Shown here piece by piece: positions 27,008-39,409 of a stretch of 64,000 nt of DNA. The translations under genes and the position numbers were made by a program. Below the pieces are notes generated by a model. The model was not told the origin of the DNA and made no database searches. It saw only the letters and a list, made by a program, of their open reading frames with translations. Position 1 is the stretch's first letter. Each line of letters begins with the position of its first letter. Source of the stretch: Phoenix dactylifera (Eukaryota; Streptophyta; Magnoliopsida; Arecales; Arecaceae). Where the stretch lies: positions 33,032,125-33,096,124 of the forward strand of contig NC_052392.1 of NCBI RefSeq assembly GCF_009389715.1, written 5' to 3'.

Positions 27008-28073
27008 GAAAAATACTAAATAGCATGATTTGCTTACCTTTCTTATCTTAGATTGTCAAACTTTACTAGGCAATTCAGTTAACCCCATTAAAAATATTAA
27101 AGGTGAAATTAATTTCTGTTTGACGATTTTACTCAAATAATAAGAAACAGGGATGATTAGCCAGATGATAACGTTCGACGATTCCGGGTAGGTCAGGTCT
27201 GAGCGATTCGATTAATAAATCATAGATTATGAACTTGATCGGAGTCAAGGTTAATCAACATGGTTCATCAATGACGATTTCAAGAATATTCAGCGGGGAC
27301 GGGATGATCGGTTTGGTAGGCAGCCTGGGCACCAGGGCAGATAAGGGTCCTCAATAGGGGTCAACTTGGGTTTGTAGATCAGGTCGACATGATCCGATGT
27401 TAGGTTCCAAAGATCTTCTAGAGTGAGAAAGTAGAAAGAGAAACAAAAAGAAGAGAGAGAAAATAAGAGAGAGAAAGAGAGGGATAATTCTCTCTCCTCC
27501 TTTTTTCTTCTTTCTTCTTTCTTGGAAAAAAATAGAGGATGAAGGAAGAGGGTGGACTGGTGGCTATCGTGGTCATAGTTCGGCAAGGGCACAGCAGGTG
27601 CCGATGAGAGCAGTGGAGAGCAACCGACAGCAGTGGCTCGCCAGTTGAAATCATCCCAAAGTAGGGCCAACAGAGATGATTTCTTACCTCGGTGTACTCG
27701 GATCTCAGCCTGCTGCGGCTGGGGGTCTAGCTCCGACTATGGACCAACATAGGGAAGCGGCCGATGGCTTTGGTAATGAATGCCGATGATGGGCATTGCC
27801 GAAGAAAAAAAGAGAGGCAAAACAGGGGATCCTTATATGGTCGACTTTTGGCCGATTTCGCGGTCCTTGACCATTACTCCAAGTCATGGATAGAAGAACA
27901 AGGAATGGGGAAGAGGGTCGGAGGCATTACCTTGGCTCGGTCGGCGGCGTCGGCCTTGATTTTCGGCTAGCACAGTGACTAGAAATCAACAACACATAAG
28001 AAGAAGAAAGAGGAAAAAGAAGCGATGATGCCCAAGCAATCGTTGGTGGTGCTTGAAGGGAAGTTGGAAGAGC

Positions 28074-28083
28074 CTTATATAAA
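28074..28083 (-). promoter_or_regulatory. TATA box of the LTR promoter
   Basis: The minus strand reads CTTTTATATAAGGC, a strong plant TATA box within the U3-like part of the solo LTR. A perfect hairpin (28121-28154) lies about 40 bp upstream. Transcription would run leftwards through the LTR. Confidence 0.6.
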
Positions 28084-28120
28084 AGTAGAGGTTTGGCTTA
28101 TCCTAGCTTCCGATAGAGTT

Positions 28121-28154
28121 TGTGGTGGAGGAGGACTCTTCCTCCTCCACCACA
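28121..28154. repeat. Perfect 15-bp hairpin, 4-nt loop
   Basis: Arms TGTGGTGGAGGAGGA (28121-28135) and TCCTCCTCCACCACA (28140-28154) are exact inverted copies around CTCT. The hairpin sits in the solo LTR just upstream of its TATA box. Confidence 0.95.
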
Positions 28155-28396
28155 GTGATCTACCAGGGCACTGCCTTATTTCAGATTAAACAGGCCTTTG
28201 GGCCATTGTTTTGGCACTGGGCCGAGCCAATGGGCTAGTCCGGTAAGACTGAGCCTCATATTATTAAATAACCCATAACCACACCCAAAAAGGCTAGTCG
28301 GAATTTTTTTTCTTCTTAATTCTGTATAAGTATTGGAGATCTTTTCTGCAAATAATTGATATGGGAGTAAATACATACTTGGGTTCTCACAGAGAT

Positions 28397-30421
28397 GCTA
28401 CACTTTCTCCAACTATCAACTATTTTGATTCTATTGCTCATAGTGGATAGAAATCCACCGGCATTATAAAGACTTTGCAGAAGACGAGACAAGAGCTTGG
28501 AAGTTTTGCTCTGGCTATAAACTCTAAGATTAAAATCCCAACCTTAGCCATTTGAGATAAAGTCATTAAACTTGTGCTGACTTTGTTTCATGTTTCACTT
28601 CTTTACCAGTTAAAAGCAAACTCTTGAACAGGGTTTGGTCAGATTACGCCATGGATTCCATGGTCTCCACTTTTCTGAAATTTAGTGTGAAACTTTAGCA
28701 ATATAGATGTTACTTAGCACCACTGAACTTTAGCTGTGATGGTTTATTTCTTGCTGCTTTGGCAAGGGGCGGATTTCAATTTAAATGTTAGCTCTTGCTT
28801 TGATCCACTTTTGTACTTAGGCCTAGGAGCATTGATTTAGTTTGTCGGGAGATAGGTCTTTAGCCTAGGTTAGATAAGGTGGGTATCGAATAGAGAGTGA
28901 AAAGTAGCGTGCACCATCTTAAAAATAAGAAAATAAAACAAAAATTAATATAACATGCTATAAAATATTTTTTTCCTTACATTTTCATGATACTTGCTAA
29001 GTTATCAAGAATCTCTCACAAAGAGGTAAGACCCCGGTTTGTAGGGAGATACACAGAGTTTTGTTGTTAATTTGGAGTCGAAATGGTGAATTTGTCCTCG
29101 ATGATTTATAAAGAATCTCAAGTTACAAACATTTCAGGAAGGTTTTGGGGGAAGCAAAGCATCATCCTACTTTGGATATACTTATTATTTTTCTTTCTTT
29201 GTAAACAGAAAGGATTATATCTCTTAAAAATGAAGCATGTTGTAACTTGGATTTGAAAGATGTCTATGTTCTAACTGCAGAGAAAATATCAACTACTCAT
29301 TCAACCTTGACAACTTGAAGAATATAAAAAGTATCAGGATTTGGAAAATAAAATAGAAAGGGGGTGTTTTTTTTTTCTTTTTTTCGAGACGGACCATAAG
29401 GGGTGTAATTGGATAAGATAGATGAGGTTTCAGCATTTAGGGCTGACTTGCTTAATGCAAACTAGAAGTCTGAGAGTAGTCCAATAGCATTCCTAAGCAT
29501 TTCCTCACTCCTAGAAGAGCAACAGTATGTAAAGTCTCTTAGAATCATGGTCCACCAAATTGAAGAAATTTCCATTTAACAAAGGAGCAAATACAATGGA
29601 AAATTAACATAAGCCACTTTACTATGTTCAAACTATAGACTTACAAGTTGGGAACAACAAAATAACAAGACAGACAAATTCTACTCCAGTTTTCTTAAAT
29701 GCCCATTTTCTTTTAGGTTGGAGCAGCGAGGATCTAGCAACAACAAAATTGAGCCTCTCCACATGTTCTCCAAACTTTGATAGGAAGTTAGGGTGAGAGC
29801 CTCAAGCCATGCTAGGTGCACTTACACAAGACTGTCCAAGGAACATAGTATATGCTGTATGCGAATAAGAGAATAAACACCCCATTCAAGATGTCAGACC
29901 AGGGTGTCACATAAACCAAAAAGCACACCAGGAGCAAGCAAATCAATAGCATTACCACTAATAAAATGCTGGTTTTATAGTATCATACATAACTGAGACC
30001 CTTGCCAACATAATCATCTATAATTACTGATTCATGCTCAGAATCACCAGTGTCCAAGTATATATAAATGGAGCAGTCCCTCATAAAACTGGCCTGGGAC
30101 ATCCTCATGCTGGCTCTGGTTTAGATCCCATGGCTCGAAAGAAAAAGGACAGGAATTTTAATAATAATGATAGAATATATGAGGAAATCTTGAGAACTAT
30201 GGTTCATAATATGCTCTTCTGTGTGTTGGTTCTGAAGGAGGAACCTCAGAAAAGTTTCTTAAAGAGTTTTCAGAGAGACCCAACATTTCCAGCTTGTATT
30301 CTCTTGTCCCATCCTCTTCTTCCCTCTTCCTTTCTTGTTGGTTGGCCCTGGTACCTAGGGCTTTTTATTTATCTATTGATGTATTCATGTTCTTAATGGA
30401 TCAGTGAAGAGCTCCCCATCT
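28397..30421. other. Intergenic DNA between the solo LTR and the AIF-like gene
   Basis: No open frame resembles a known protein. The last few hundred bases to the right are the 3' flank of the minus-strand AIF-like gene. Confidence 0.5.
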
Positions 30422-32518
30422 CTATATTGATGAAGGGGTCAATATTGATGAAGGACGACAACGGTCCAGCCCCATTTGCTGCCTCGTCCTGTGAACAAAC
30501 AAGTCCTTGGATTTGATGAATCCTGGTAGGAATCCAATCATTGTCATGAATGGTAACTGCGCCACAGCATCCTTCCTTCCCAGTGAAACCATTGCCATGG
30601 TTGTTGCAGGCTTATACTTGGCCAGCGTACTCTCTTTAGGCCCATTGATCAGCAACTTCAAGTTCTTTGCAACCACCATTGCATGTCTCTGTGCAAAGAA
30701 TCCTTGTTTAATCTCCTGCCCGCAAAAACCAATTAATGTCATATGGATGGAACATAGATAACAGTGGAGAATTCTTTTCAAAGCTTGATCTTTGTAATTC
30801 ATTCCCATCAAATTAATTCTCAAAGGAAGTCCTTTGAGATCCTTTTTACAACTTTGGTATCGGAAAAAATTCCCTCCATTTTGTTCTACGTAAATAGATA
30901 TGAAGGAAAGCAGCCAAACACCCTTGTGACACAGATTGTGCAACTTGGCAAACAAAGTTCATTTAATTGAAACTCCAAGAAAATAAGGACTGGTCCTACT
31001 ATATATAACTATCTGATAATACTGCATGTATAAATTTTTATCATAGAAACTACGTTAAGAAGTGGATAACATTCAATTCCAACCTGACAGAACAAGGGGT
31101 GGGAACACATATAGTAAAATAATATTAAAACTAATATATTTATCAAATTTGCAACCGAATAGATTGAAAGACAATTTGAAAGAGAAACATTAAATGTATA
31201 TTTATACGTACGCATGTTTGTATAGTATGTATATATGAATGTGCATATCTATTTCTCTATTTCTGTGTGCATGTGCAGGATGCTCAGTCATCTAACGGGG
31301 GGAGACAATTTAACGATAAAATGTGAGAACATTCAAATCATGTGCAATCATGCAAATTTGAGTTTTATGTAATGACAGGTATGGCTGTAGCTTATAAAGA
31401 TGAACAGTAACATGGTAATCCAGCTAATCCAAGTTTCAAAAGGGACTTCTTTCGAAATTTTGTTTGAAGGCATATGTTTTGCTACTGAAAGAAAACTTAT
31501 GTATGGCAAAATGTGTTAAGCCTGATGTTCAACAGGTCAGAAGAACAGATAGACATGTCCTCTAATTAAAATTAAATGGTAAACTGCCGAAATGCAAGAA
31601 TGCTATAATGTGCTTGACATAAATGAGAGGTAGAGAGCCACACATACAGGAACATCAGTTATGTCTCCAATGGCAAAAATATTCTTTTGGCCTTTGACTC
31701 TTAAGTGCTCATCAACCATCAATCTTCCATTCTCGTCGAGGCAATCTTTTAACACAGAATTTTGTAGCCATGATGAACTTAGTGGTCTGTCCACGCAATA
31801 AAAGTAGCAATCAGCTGTTATGGTTTCTCCAGTTGAAGTTTTAAACACTCGATCAGCCTCTGATATAGAGTCAATATCAACTGACTGGTCCAAAAGCACT
31901 TCAACATTCTTTGATTTTAACCAATGCAATGTCTTGTTGGCAGCTCTCTGTCCTATAAACTCCAGCAATCTTGGTCCACTATGAACTAGAGTGACCTTCT
32001 TCTCTGGGTAGTCAACTGCAATCTCAGCAGCAAGTTCAACGCCCGTTGGTCCACCTCCAATGATTAGAATAGAACCAGAATTTTTTATCTTCGTATTTTC
32101 TGAAATTGAGATTTAGCTTATAAGAAGGGCATGGTATCGAGTATTCCAGATTTGCTTATACATAACAAAGTTGATCTAATTCCAATTGAATCTTCTGAAC
32201 CATTCTGTACCAACCAGCTTAAAGGATAATGTTCAGAAGCTTCTCTCCTGAAGGAGATATACAACTGGTATTTAGCTCAAGATAAGCATATATCATAGAT
32301 AAATCTCAATAATATGTGGGTTTCCCTGGACTTATATATACATTATTATGTTCATGTAAAAAATGAAGATAAGCAAATGCACACATGTATAATAATATGC
32401 ATTTGTAAGGTGGACCAAACATAAATAAGCAATTCAAAATCTGATAGATTTGTTTACCGTACATCCTAATCAAAGAATTTGACATGGCTCAGTTTCTAGA
32501 GGGAAATTTGCTGTGCGC

Positions 32519-32553
<35 letters not shown>

Positions 32554-35500
32554 AATATATTATAATCAACTAGCATTTTCCCAACTATTAAATAGAGAGA
32601 GAGAGAGTAAATATCTATGTATTAAAATATTTCTGTCATATTCGAACAAGCTCAGTTATGATTAAGAGAATTTTAAGAAGTGGCATGACATGCCATATTT
32701 TTAATGGTAGTAAAATAGATGTGCTTATGCATGTGTAATCAAGACATTTAATGGTTCATGAACCAGCAATTTTAAAAGATAAAGAGAGGAGATATATAAG
32801 AGCAATTAGTCTTGATTTTCATTGTTAACTTGTGGGATGGTTTATATATTTTCATGTTTGGGTTGTTGAGGTAGAGAGGCATTTGGATATAAAAATTCAC
32901 ATGGAACAAATATTGGCACATTTCTGTAGAACTGCTTTGTCTTATATCTTTCGTATTCTTATTCTTATTTCTTATATCAAGTCCAAGGGTATAATCATGG
33001 AATAAAAGAATTTCCTATCACCTATGTATGGTTGAGTAAAGAGGCGGGCCTTTGACACAGAGTAATGTTATGCGGTGGCACTTTATTCACCATCTAGCAT
33101 AACAGGACTGAATAGGTGTGATTCTTGAGGGTCACGATCATCAGGTGCCACATCAGTGCAATGCCAGAAGGGGATTAGAGTTGCAATGTATAACATTCTT
33201 TAATGTAGCTTGGCTAACTGCTATGTCACTATGCCACATTAATGAACGTGATGCTGCGTTACTGGGAGGAAATGTAGATCAGAACCACTCAATTGATAGA
33301 TTAGTAGCCCTAATCTCTGGTAGGTAAATCAGATGATAAATGAAGTATCTGGTCAATTCTGACCACAAAGAGAACTGATTATTGAGGACTATTAAAAATA
33401 GTTTGTAAATTGACTAAAGGCATTCTGGGAACTAGATGGCCAGATTTCATAAACACCGATCTTGTGCTTGGAATCAGAAAATTCTTGGCTATATTGAATC
33501 TGGGGTCCTTTGATGTCTGTTGCAAGCAAAATATAGAGCTCAAGTTTGAAATAGAAATCCAGTTCTAGTAAAACAATATGTAGGGAACCATTCAAGGGAA
33601 GGAAACAAGTTGCACTTTGTTCCATGATTCCCAAAACTTTTGATGCTTCAATGTGACTAACGGACACTCAAAAGTATGAATTTGATTTTTCAAGTGCAGT
33701 CCATTGCCGAAGAGTCTTGGGTGTTTTACAATGTCTATGAAGATATATTTGAGGTATAATAAGGTGAAAATGCAAGCTTATAAAGCTTTATACAGGATAT
33801 GGTTGATGCCTTGGATACATCCTAATAGCCCTAGTGTGAGGAACTGCATGGCCTTGTGTTTATTCCCACATTACTGTGCATTGGCTGAGCAGGGCCAAGG
33901 ATTTTAATTATTAATTTTCTAGCCAGCACTTTTGAGGATGGTATTATAGCTGACCCATGTCACTAGAAGATACTGCAACACAGGCCTTTATGGGGTTGAC
34001 CCTAAGCCAGTCCTGCTATTTTTCATTGGACCCTTTCCCTAGCAAGGGTGTGAGCGTCTAAATAGGGAGAGTGTGTGATGACACACGTGGGCACCTGTGT
34101 ACAGTCTCATATTGGTGTGGCTTAACGAGGTTTTCTGTACTTACGAAAGGCCAATGGCCCCAAACAATATCTTTTGGTCAGCCTTTTTGGATGAGGTCCT
34201 AAATCTACACCTAGAGTCGATAAGATCTGAGTGACATATAGGGACAAAAAAATATGCGCTAGTGCTCTTGAATCACTTTTCTATGGGGTTTTGGTAGGCC
34301 TAAGGCTATAGATCCCAAATTCCTTATACTAGTCAGGATGACGATAGGGTCCATGTTTTAAGGGAGAAATTCAGTTTATTAATAGTTTTGCTAAAGTTAC
34401 ATCATCCTATCTTAGTAAGAGAGTAGGTAATCTAGTTAAACTAGAACTGAGTTGAATTAGATAAAGTTCATCAAAACTGATAAGGATATTCTGGGGTTAC
34501 AAAACTCAGGAATTACTGGCACTTCTATATAGTGTTTGGATAGGCTATCCAGCAGACAGAACCGGGACGAGGGTGGAAAAATGTTTTGCTGTGAATAAAA
34601 TTTTCGACCAAAGGTGTCTCTGTGAAGCATGATAATTTTCAAAAATACATGTGAAGAAAGCAAACAACTTACATAAGTACATACCTTCTTGAAACTGTTC
34701 AAGCCTGTCTCTCCTGCATCTGGGAGTGTTAGTTGCATGACCAGTAGCTATAACAAGATGTTCATACACCACCTTACGACCCTCTGCAGTTACCACCTCC
34801 GTTTCAGTAACATTAATTGCAGAGGATGTGATTATTTTTCCATTAACTAAGTAATCAAAATGGTTGATTATCGTTTTCTCTGCAACTGATGGCTCCACTT
34901 TTGATCTCAAGTTTGCCCAGGGGATCTCAAAGTATTCCTTTCTAATAACAGAAGAACAAAGGAAAACTATTAAATACACCGATGTAAGATAGAAATTAAA
35001 AGCCATATACAAGAAATTTTTTACATTTCTAACTTACAACAACACATTATGATGTGCTCTCCATGGGGACAATTGAGTGGAACATAAAGAAGAGGAACAC
35101 AAAACCTCCAATACGGTCACATGCAAAGAAGATCAGCAGATGCCTCAATTGCTAGTGTGTAGAAACAAAATAATAGTGTTGAAGGTCAAATTAGAAAAGG
35201 CCTAATGAAGCTGAAAAAAACTGCGAGCAATTATTTGTAAAAACTAACATTGACTATTATTCATCTCACTACCAGTATAATGTATGTTTTTCCCACTTTT
35301 TTTTCCTCACTTTCTTTGAGCATAATGGTAGAAGCCAAGGTACGCCTTCTTGGTATCAGGCTCCGAATAGGTGCCACCTTCTCAATATATCGGTACATCT
35401 AGTATGAAGGTTGGTTCGGCATACCGAGTATTGATATGTCCTCCATACCGTGTACTGTACTGGTACCAAATTGATATGGTACGGTATAATCTGTACCGCT

Positions 35501-35985
35501 CAGTTTATTGTGCTATTGCATAGGACATAGGTGGAAGCACCACCTTTCTGAGTCAAAATTAGAATCCCTCCCCAGCAAAACCATTCAGTAGAGAGGTGGC
35601 AAACACATGACTAATTCCCCATTGGCAAAGAATATTGGTACATGGAAAACTCCTTAAAAAATTCCGGCCATTTAATCAAAAAATCAAAAAATCGATGATT
35701 TTCTAACCACTCATTTCCCAAAACCGGATCAAAATGGCTTCTTGAAACAACCGCCAATAAGATGATGCCCTAATTCGCAACAAGAAAGTAACTTTGCCAT
35801 CAAATATCACCAATCCATTCCCCTAAACCAAAAAGAAGCAAAGAAAAGAAGAGGGAAAGAGATGCTTACGGATCGATGAGGACCACATCCGCGTAGAATT
35901 GGATGGTCTTGGCGAGAAGAGCACCCGCGACGCCTCCGCCCACCACGACCACCCTCCTCCTCTCGTACCGTCCCACTCCAGTCAT
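30422..35985 (-). CDS. AIF/FSP1-like FAD-dependent NAD(P)H oxidoreductase
   Basis: There are four minus-strand exons: 35985-35870, 34941-34685, 32099-31648 and 30715-30422, giving 372 aa, about the usual length for plant AIF homologues. All introns are GT-AG, and phases agree at every join (IDP/KEYFEIPW, FQEE/NTKIK, DITDVP/EIKQGF). The N-terminus has the FAD dinucleotide fold VVVVGGGVAGALLAK (G16, G18, G21). A second, NAD(P)H-binding fold is ILIIGGGPTGVELAAE (G139-G144), and the AIGD motif (residues 267-270) binds the flavin. No transmembrane helix or clear transit peptide is seen. Relatives reduce quinones with NAD(P)H; animal AIFM2/FSP1 protects membranes from lipid peroxidation. The role in plants is less certain. 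One oddity: the usual CTGxP motif reads C226-V-D-R-P here, replacing the conserved T-G. Introns hold a TRIM-like element and a GA repeat. Start codon context is CCGCCATGA. Confidence 0.93.
32521..32551. repeat. (GA)15 microsatellite in an AIF-gene intron
   Basis: An uninterrupted GA run is followed by a shorter one near 32595-32607. Both lie in the second intron. Confidence 0.95.
33939..34209 (+). mobile_element. TRIM-like element, second copy, in an AIF-gene intron
   Basis: TGGTATTATAGC at 33939-33950 corresponds to the primer-binding site of the copy at 23862. It is followed by GACCC and an internal stretch with TGACCC and CATTGGACCC segments. The LTR-like unit at about 34072-34209 is about 138 bp, the same length as the other copy's 137 bp. 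It shares GTCTCATATTGG for TCCCACATCGG and TTTTTGGATGAGGTCCT near its end. It is strongly diverged and inactive, and opposite in orientation to the host gene. Confidence 0.55.
35338..35520. repeat. Interspersed repeat rich in GGTACxxTAT motifs, copy 1
   Basis: The segment carries many imperfect, partly self-complementary GATATGGTACGGTAT-like motifs in both orientations. A related stretch lies at 55825-55945. It is in the first intron of the AIF-like gene. This may be a small noncoding transposon; class unknown. Confidence 0.45.
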
Positions 35986-36206
35986 GGCGGCCGACGAAGA
36001 CAACATAAATGGAGATATGCCCTCGCTAGGGCTTCCGGGTTTCCTGACGAACGAGGAGAGCCCGATCCCAGAGCCAGAAGCCCTTCCCCGCTCTCTTTAT
36101 TCCCCCTTCTCTCCCTCTCTCGTCGGGAGGGAAGAGAGAACGGGGTGGTTGGTGAACAGAAGACCATTCGGACATGGAGAGCGCGAAAAGAACGCCGCTT
36201 TGTTTG

Positions 36207-36241
36207 GACGTCATGCTGCGTTGGGTAAATTTGGACACGTG
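36207..36241. promoter_or_regulatory. bZIP-type C-box and G-box upstream of the AIF-like gene
   Basis: GACGTCA (36207-36213) and ACACGTGT (36235-36242) lie about 220-260 bp upstream of the start codon of the minus-strand AIF-like gene. ACGT-core boxes of these types are bound by plant bZIP factors and are common in stress- and ABA-responsive promoters. Function here is inference from position. Confidence 0.45.
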
Positions 36242-36249
36242 TGATCTGT

Positions 36250-38864
36250 GCTTTCTATTCCAGATTATAGCAGTTTTCTGGTTGTGGGCCCGCCAACCCG
36301 TTCTGAATTTGCCCAAAATAATCGAGTCTAGATGATGAACTTTCATAATCAGACTAAATTTGAATTAATGTGGTTAAAATTTGGTATCTGGTTGGGATTT
36401 TGATTTGGTGTCTCCTTCTCTGGCTATGATGAGTCATCATGGGACGGACAGATAGTGTTGCTACTAGAAACCGGTCCGACCTACATGCAGTTGGTGGAGG
36501 TTGTTTGAGATCTTGGCTCGTCTGTCATCCAAATCAGAGAGATCAGATGGCATAGATGCATGCTTCCATGACGATGCATTGGTGGCTGCTACACTTAATC
36601 AACGATAATCTCGATGTTGAGCATCTACAAGTCAGCATTAAATGATAGAGGCACGACTCCATACTGTGTTCTGTTGCTAACTTCAATCTAAAACAACAAC
36701 AACAACAAAAAAAAGAAATCCATCCACCAGAGCGCATCTGGTGGGGGATCCTCCAATGTCTAAGTCAAACGCAACTCTCAAAAACAAAAGGAGAATTAAA
36801 AGAAGCAAAAAGATAGGATAAGAAAGTCAAAAGAGAATTTATTTGGAGGGCCCCAAAAATACAACATTATATGCAAGGGTCGGATCCTATAAGCTATATG
36901 CTGGTTGATAAAACAAAAAACTATGATCTCACCCTTGAATCTCACTCATGTTTCTCGATCACAGGATTTGCTCAGGTATCGCATTTGTTAGGAAACAGTT
37001 ACCTATTATGACCAAATTGTTATCAGCTATGAGAAGAGTTTCAAATACGGAGCACTCGCCGCATGTCTTTTTAATCGGCCACATAGCAAGCTTTGAGTAG
37101 TCAGCCTATAACTAGAAAGCAAGTTTTTATCGGTTGATTCGCCTTGTCAGCATACATCAGTTCCAAGTTATATCAGATATGGCTATAAAAACCTAATTAC
37201 AAGCTTGTAAGATAAAGCCGAGTTCTTTTTCAGAACGGGATTGCAGTAGAGAGACCTAGTCTCGCAATTATCACTCTTCATGCAATATACAATAACTGTA
37301 ATTGAGACGGCAAGCAATGCAGCCTACTGCCCCGTGTACCACATTGGACCTTCTCAATCATGACCATTGTATAATTCATGGATAGCTGCGATCAACAAAT
37401 TGGATTTCTCTGGTTCAATGTTGAATTAGAGTAGACCCCAACTCCCTAATAGTAGCAAGTGCAATAGATCAAAGGCTATTCAAGACTTGCTTTGGATGAT
37501 TGGAAAGAGTCTACAACCTTTATTTCTAATGATATTAATGGCCGTAGAAACTAGACCTTGGAAAGAAAACATTTTTAAGATTAGAGTTCCAATTTATGTT
37601 ATGGTGCTATTTGGCAATGATTTTATCTTCGTAGTTCTTAAATTTTTTAGGACTGACGCAAGAGGAGGTGTTTATTTTTTAAATATGGAACTAATATTAA
37701 TCTCATACAAATAGCCCCATCTTCATGAATCACATTAATCCCACGTGAAAATAATATTAGGTACTAATTTGATTCATAGCAATGCTCTGTGTTGGCTAGT
37801 TGTGGCCAATATTAAAAATGTTTTAGATTCATACAAAAATATTCCAAACCAAGATGGAATTTGGTATAAGATCCATGTGTTTTCATTGTTGAACCTCAAT
37901 TAGTTGCTTAGATTTTAGTGGTGGTCGGTGACAGTTCATAAAAAGTTGTTGATTAAGAGGAGAGATTTTATTGGATCTTTAAAAATCTTTTTTTGTCATC
38001 CACTTCATATGCAAGACATGTTTGTGGATTATTTGCACTTTTACATTGAAATTTCTGGATCAACATAAAGATTCACAAACACCTCCCTTATTCTCAGCAC
38101 TTTCAAACCCTTGTTTAGTTGCTAATTGATTGCAAATGAACATGCACTAATTTTAAGGGGGTTAAGAGGGATTTGATCTAGTATTACATAAACTCAACCA
38201 TCATTCTGAAAAAAGTTTGTATATATTTTTATCTAGCTCTAAAATATTACTTTTTTGTCAAATTGATTTATCGCATTTTGGTCAAAGTATGAATCAACAT
38301 CATCTTTTAGAGCCAAAAAAAATATCCAACAATTTTCAAGAAAGAGTGCATCAAAAATGGACCATAGTAATCTTGAGCATATGGACTTGGTTCAAGTCAT
38401 TAAATTGGCATTTGGGAGAAACTTGTGTGGAGATAAACATTTGGATTCATAAAAATTATGAAACTTTGGCAGAGATATAAAATATTAGATAACTAAAAAT
38501 TTGGAAAAATGATAAATGTGAGGAAGGAATTATTAAAATATTTATATAGTTATTCATTCTAAAACTGATATGATAGAAACAATGACAGCAATACAATAAT
38601 GTAAACCGCTCCATTTAATATTCAAGTAGAGTTCCATCCAGAAAAAAGAAAATGACAGAGTGATGCAATATCACAAATTGCCCACTAGTAACATCTTGCT
38701 CCTTCTCTCTTGGGCACAAAAGACCATATTCTAAGTACATAAGAAAAGTTATATCAACTTATAATTTTTTACCTGTTTGTTTTATCTTCCATTCAGCGCA
38801 TCACTCAAGAGAAGAAATAGGATGGAAGAGGGATGTGAAGTATGCATTTTGGGAAGCCTAAATG

Positions 38865-38910
<46 letters not shown>

Positions 38911-39400
38911 TTTATTTTGAAAAAATCTCCTCCAAATTAGATCTTAGATAGCTGTGGATACTTCCAGTCTTATCTCGAAAGTGATTATGTTTGTGGGAAT
39001 GTGGCTCATTGTCCAGCTCTGAAAGTGTAAGTTCTTAATGTAGATTAGGTGTGTGGATTTGAAAGTAGAGGTTATGAGTGTGAGATGCAGGCTTAGTCAT
39101 TTTTTTTCTCCATTTATTGCTAAATGGAAGCACTAATCCCAGTTTAGATAGCAATATTAGTCATGATTACATTCGATATAAATTAAAAACTCTTCTTCTT
39201 TACTTTCATGCATTTGTTTAGAGAATTAACTAGCTGTAGTTAAGAGCTCCAACTTTATTTAGAGATCAAATAACCAACAGTTGTTTAGTGAATGATGCAC
39301 ACAACTGAGCATGAAATCCTTTTATCTAGAATAACTCTATTAAACTTTTGTCTTTGAACAATTCATTAGCATAAAATTAATGTCGATTTATACTTTCCTT
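36250..39400. other. AT-rich intergenic DNA, no gene seen
   Basis: This holds short frames without recognisable similarity and a (TC)n microsatellite at 38869-38907. Nothing else could be supported. Confidence 0.5.
38869..38907. repeat. (TC)n microsatellite
   Basis: There are about 19 uninterrupted TC units. Confidence 0.95.
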
Positions 39401-39409
39401 TCATAAAAT

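Larger units (their letters stand above)
26146..28391 (-). mobile_element. Solo LTR of a Ty3/gypsy-type retrotransposon with GAGAT target duplication
   Basis: On the plus strand the block starts TGTCACGCCC (26146) and ends GGGTTCTCACA (28391). On the minus strand it therefore runs from TGTGAGAACCC to GGGCGTGACA, with TG...CA ends. It is flanked on both sides by GAGAT (26141-26145 and 28392-28396), a perfect 5-bp target duplication. There is no gag/pol between, so internal DNA was lost by LTR-LTR recombination or was never there. A minus-strand TATA box lies at 28074-28083. Length, the TTAGGGCGTGACA end and the TACTGAGCTGTATTGCTCA segment resemble large LTRs of plant Del/Tekay chromoviruses; that assignment is from memory of the family. 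Confidence 0.88.

Noticed and set aside
27290..27670. 126-codon minus-strand frame
   Set aside because: It lies wholly inside the solo LTR and is rich in simple Lys/Glu/Ser/Phe runs from GA-rich DNA; the LTR explains it.
35899..36244. Plus-strand frames of 109 and 113 codons opposite the AIF-gene first exon
   Set aside because: They are the complement of a GC-rich coding exon and its promoter; no independent similarity.
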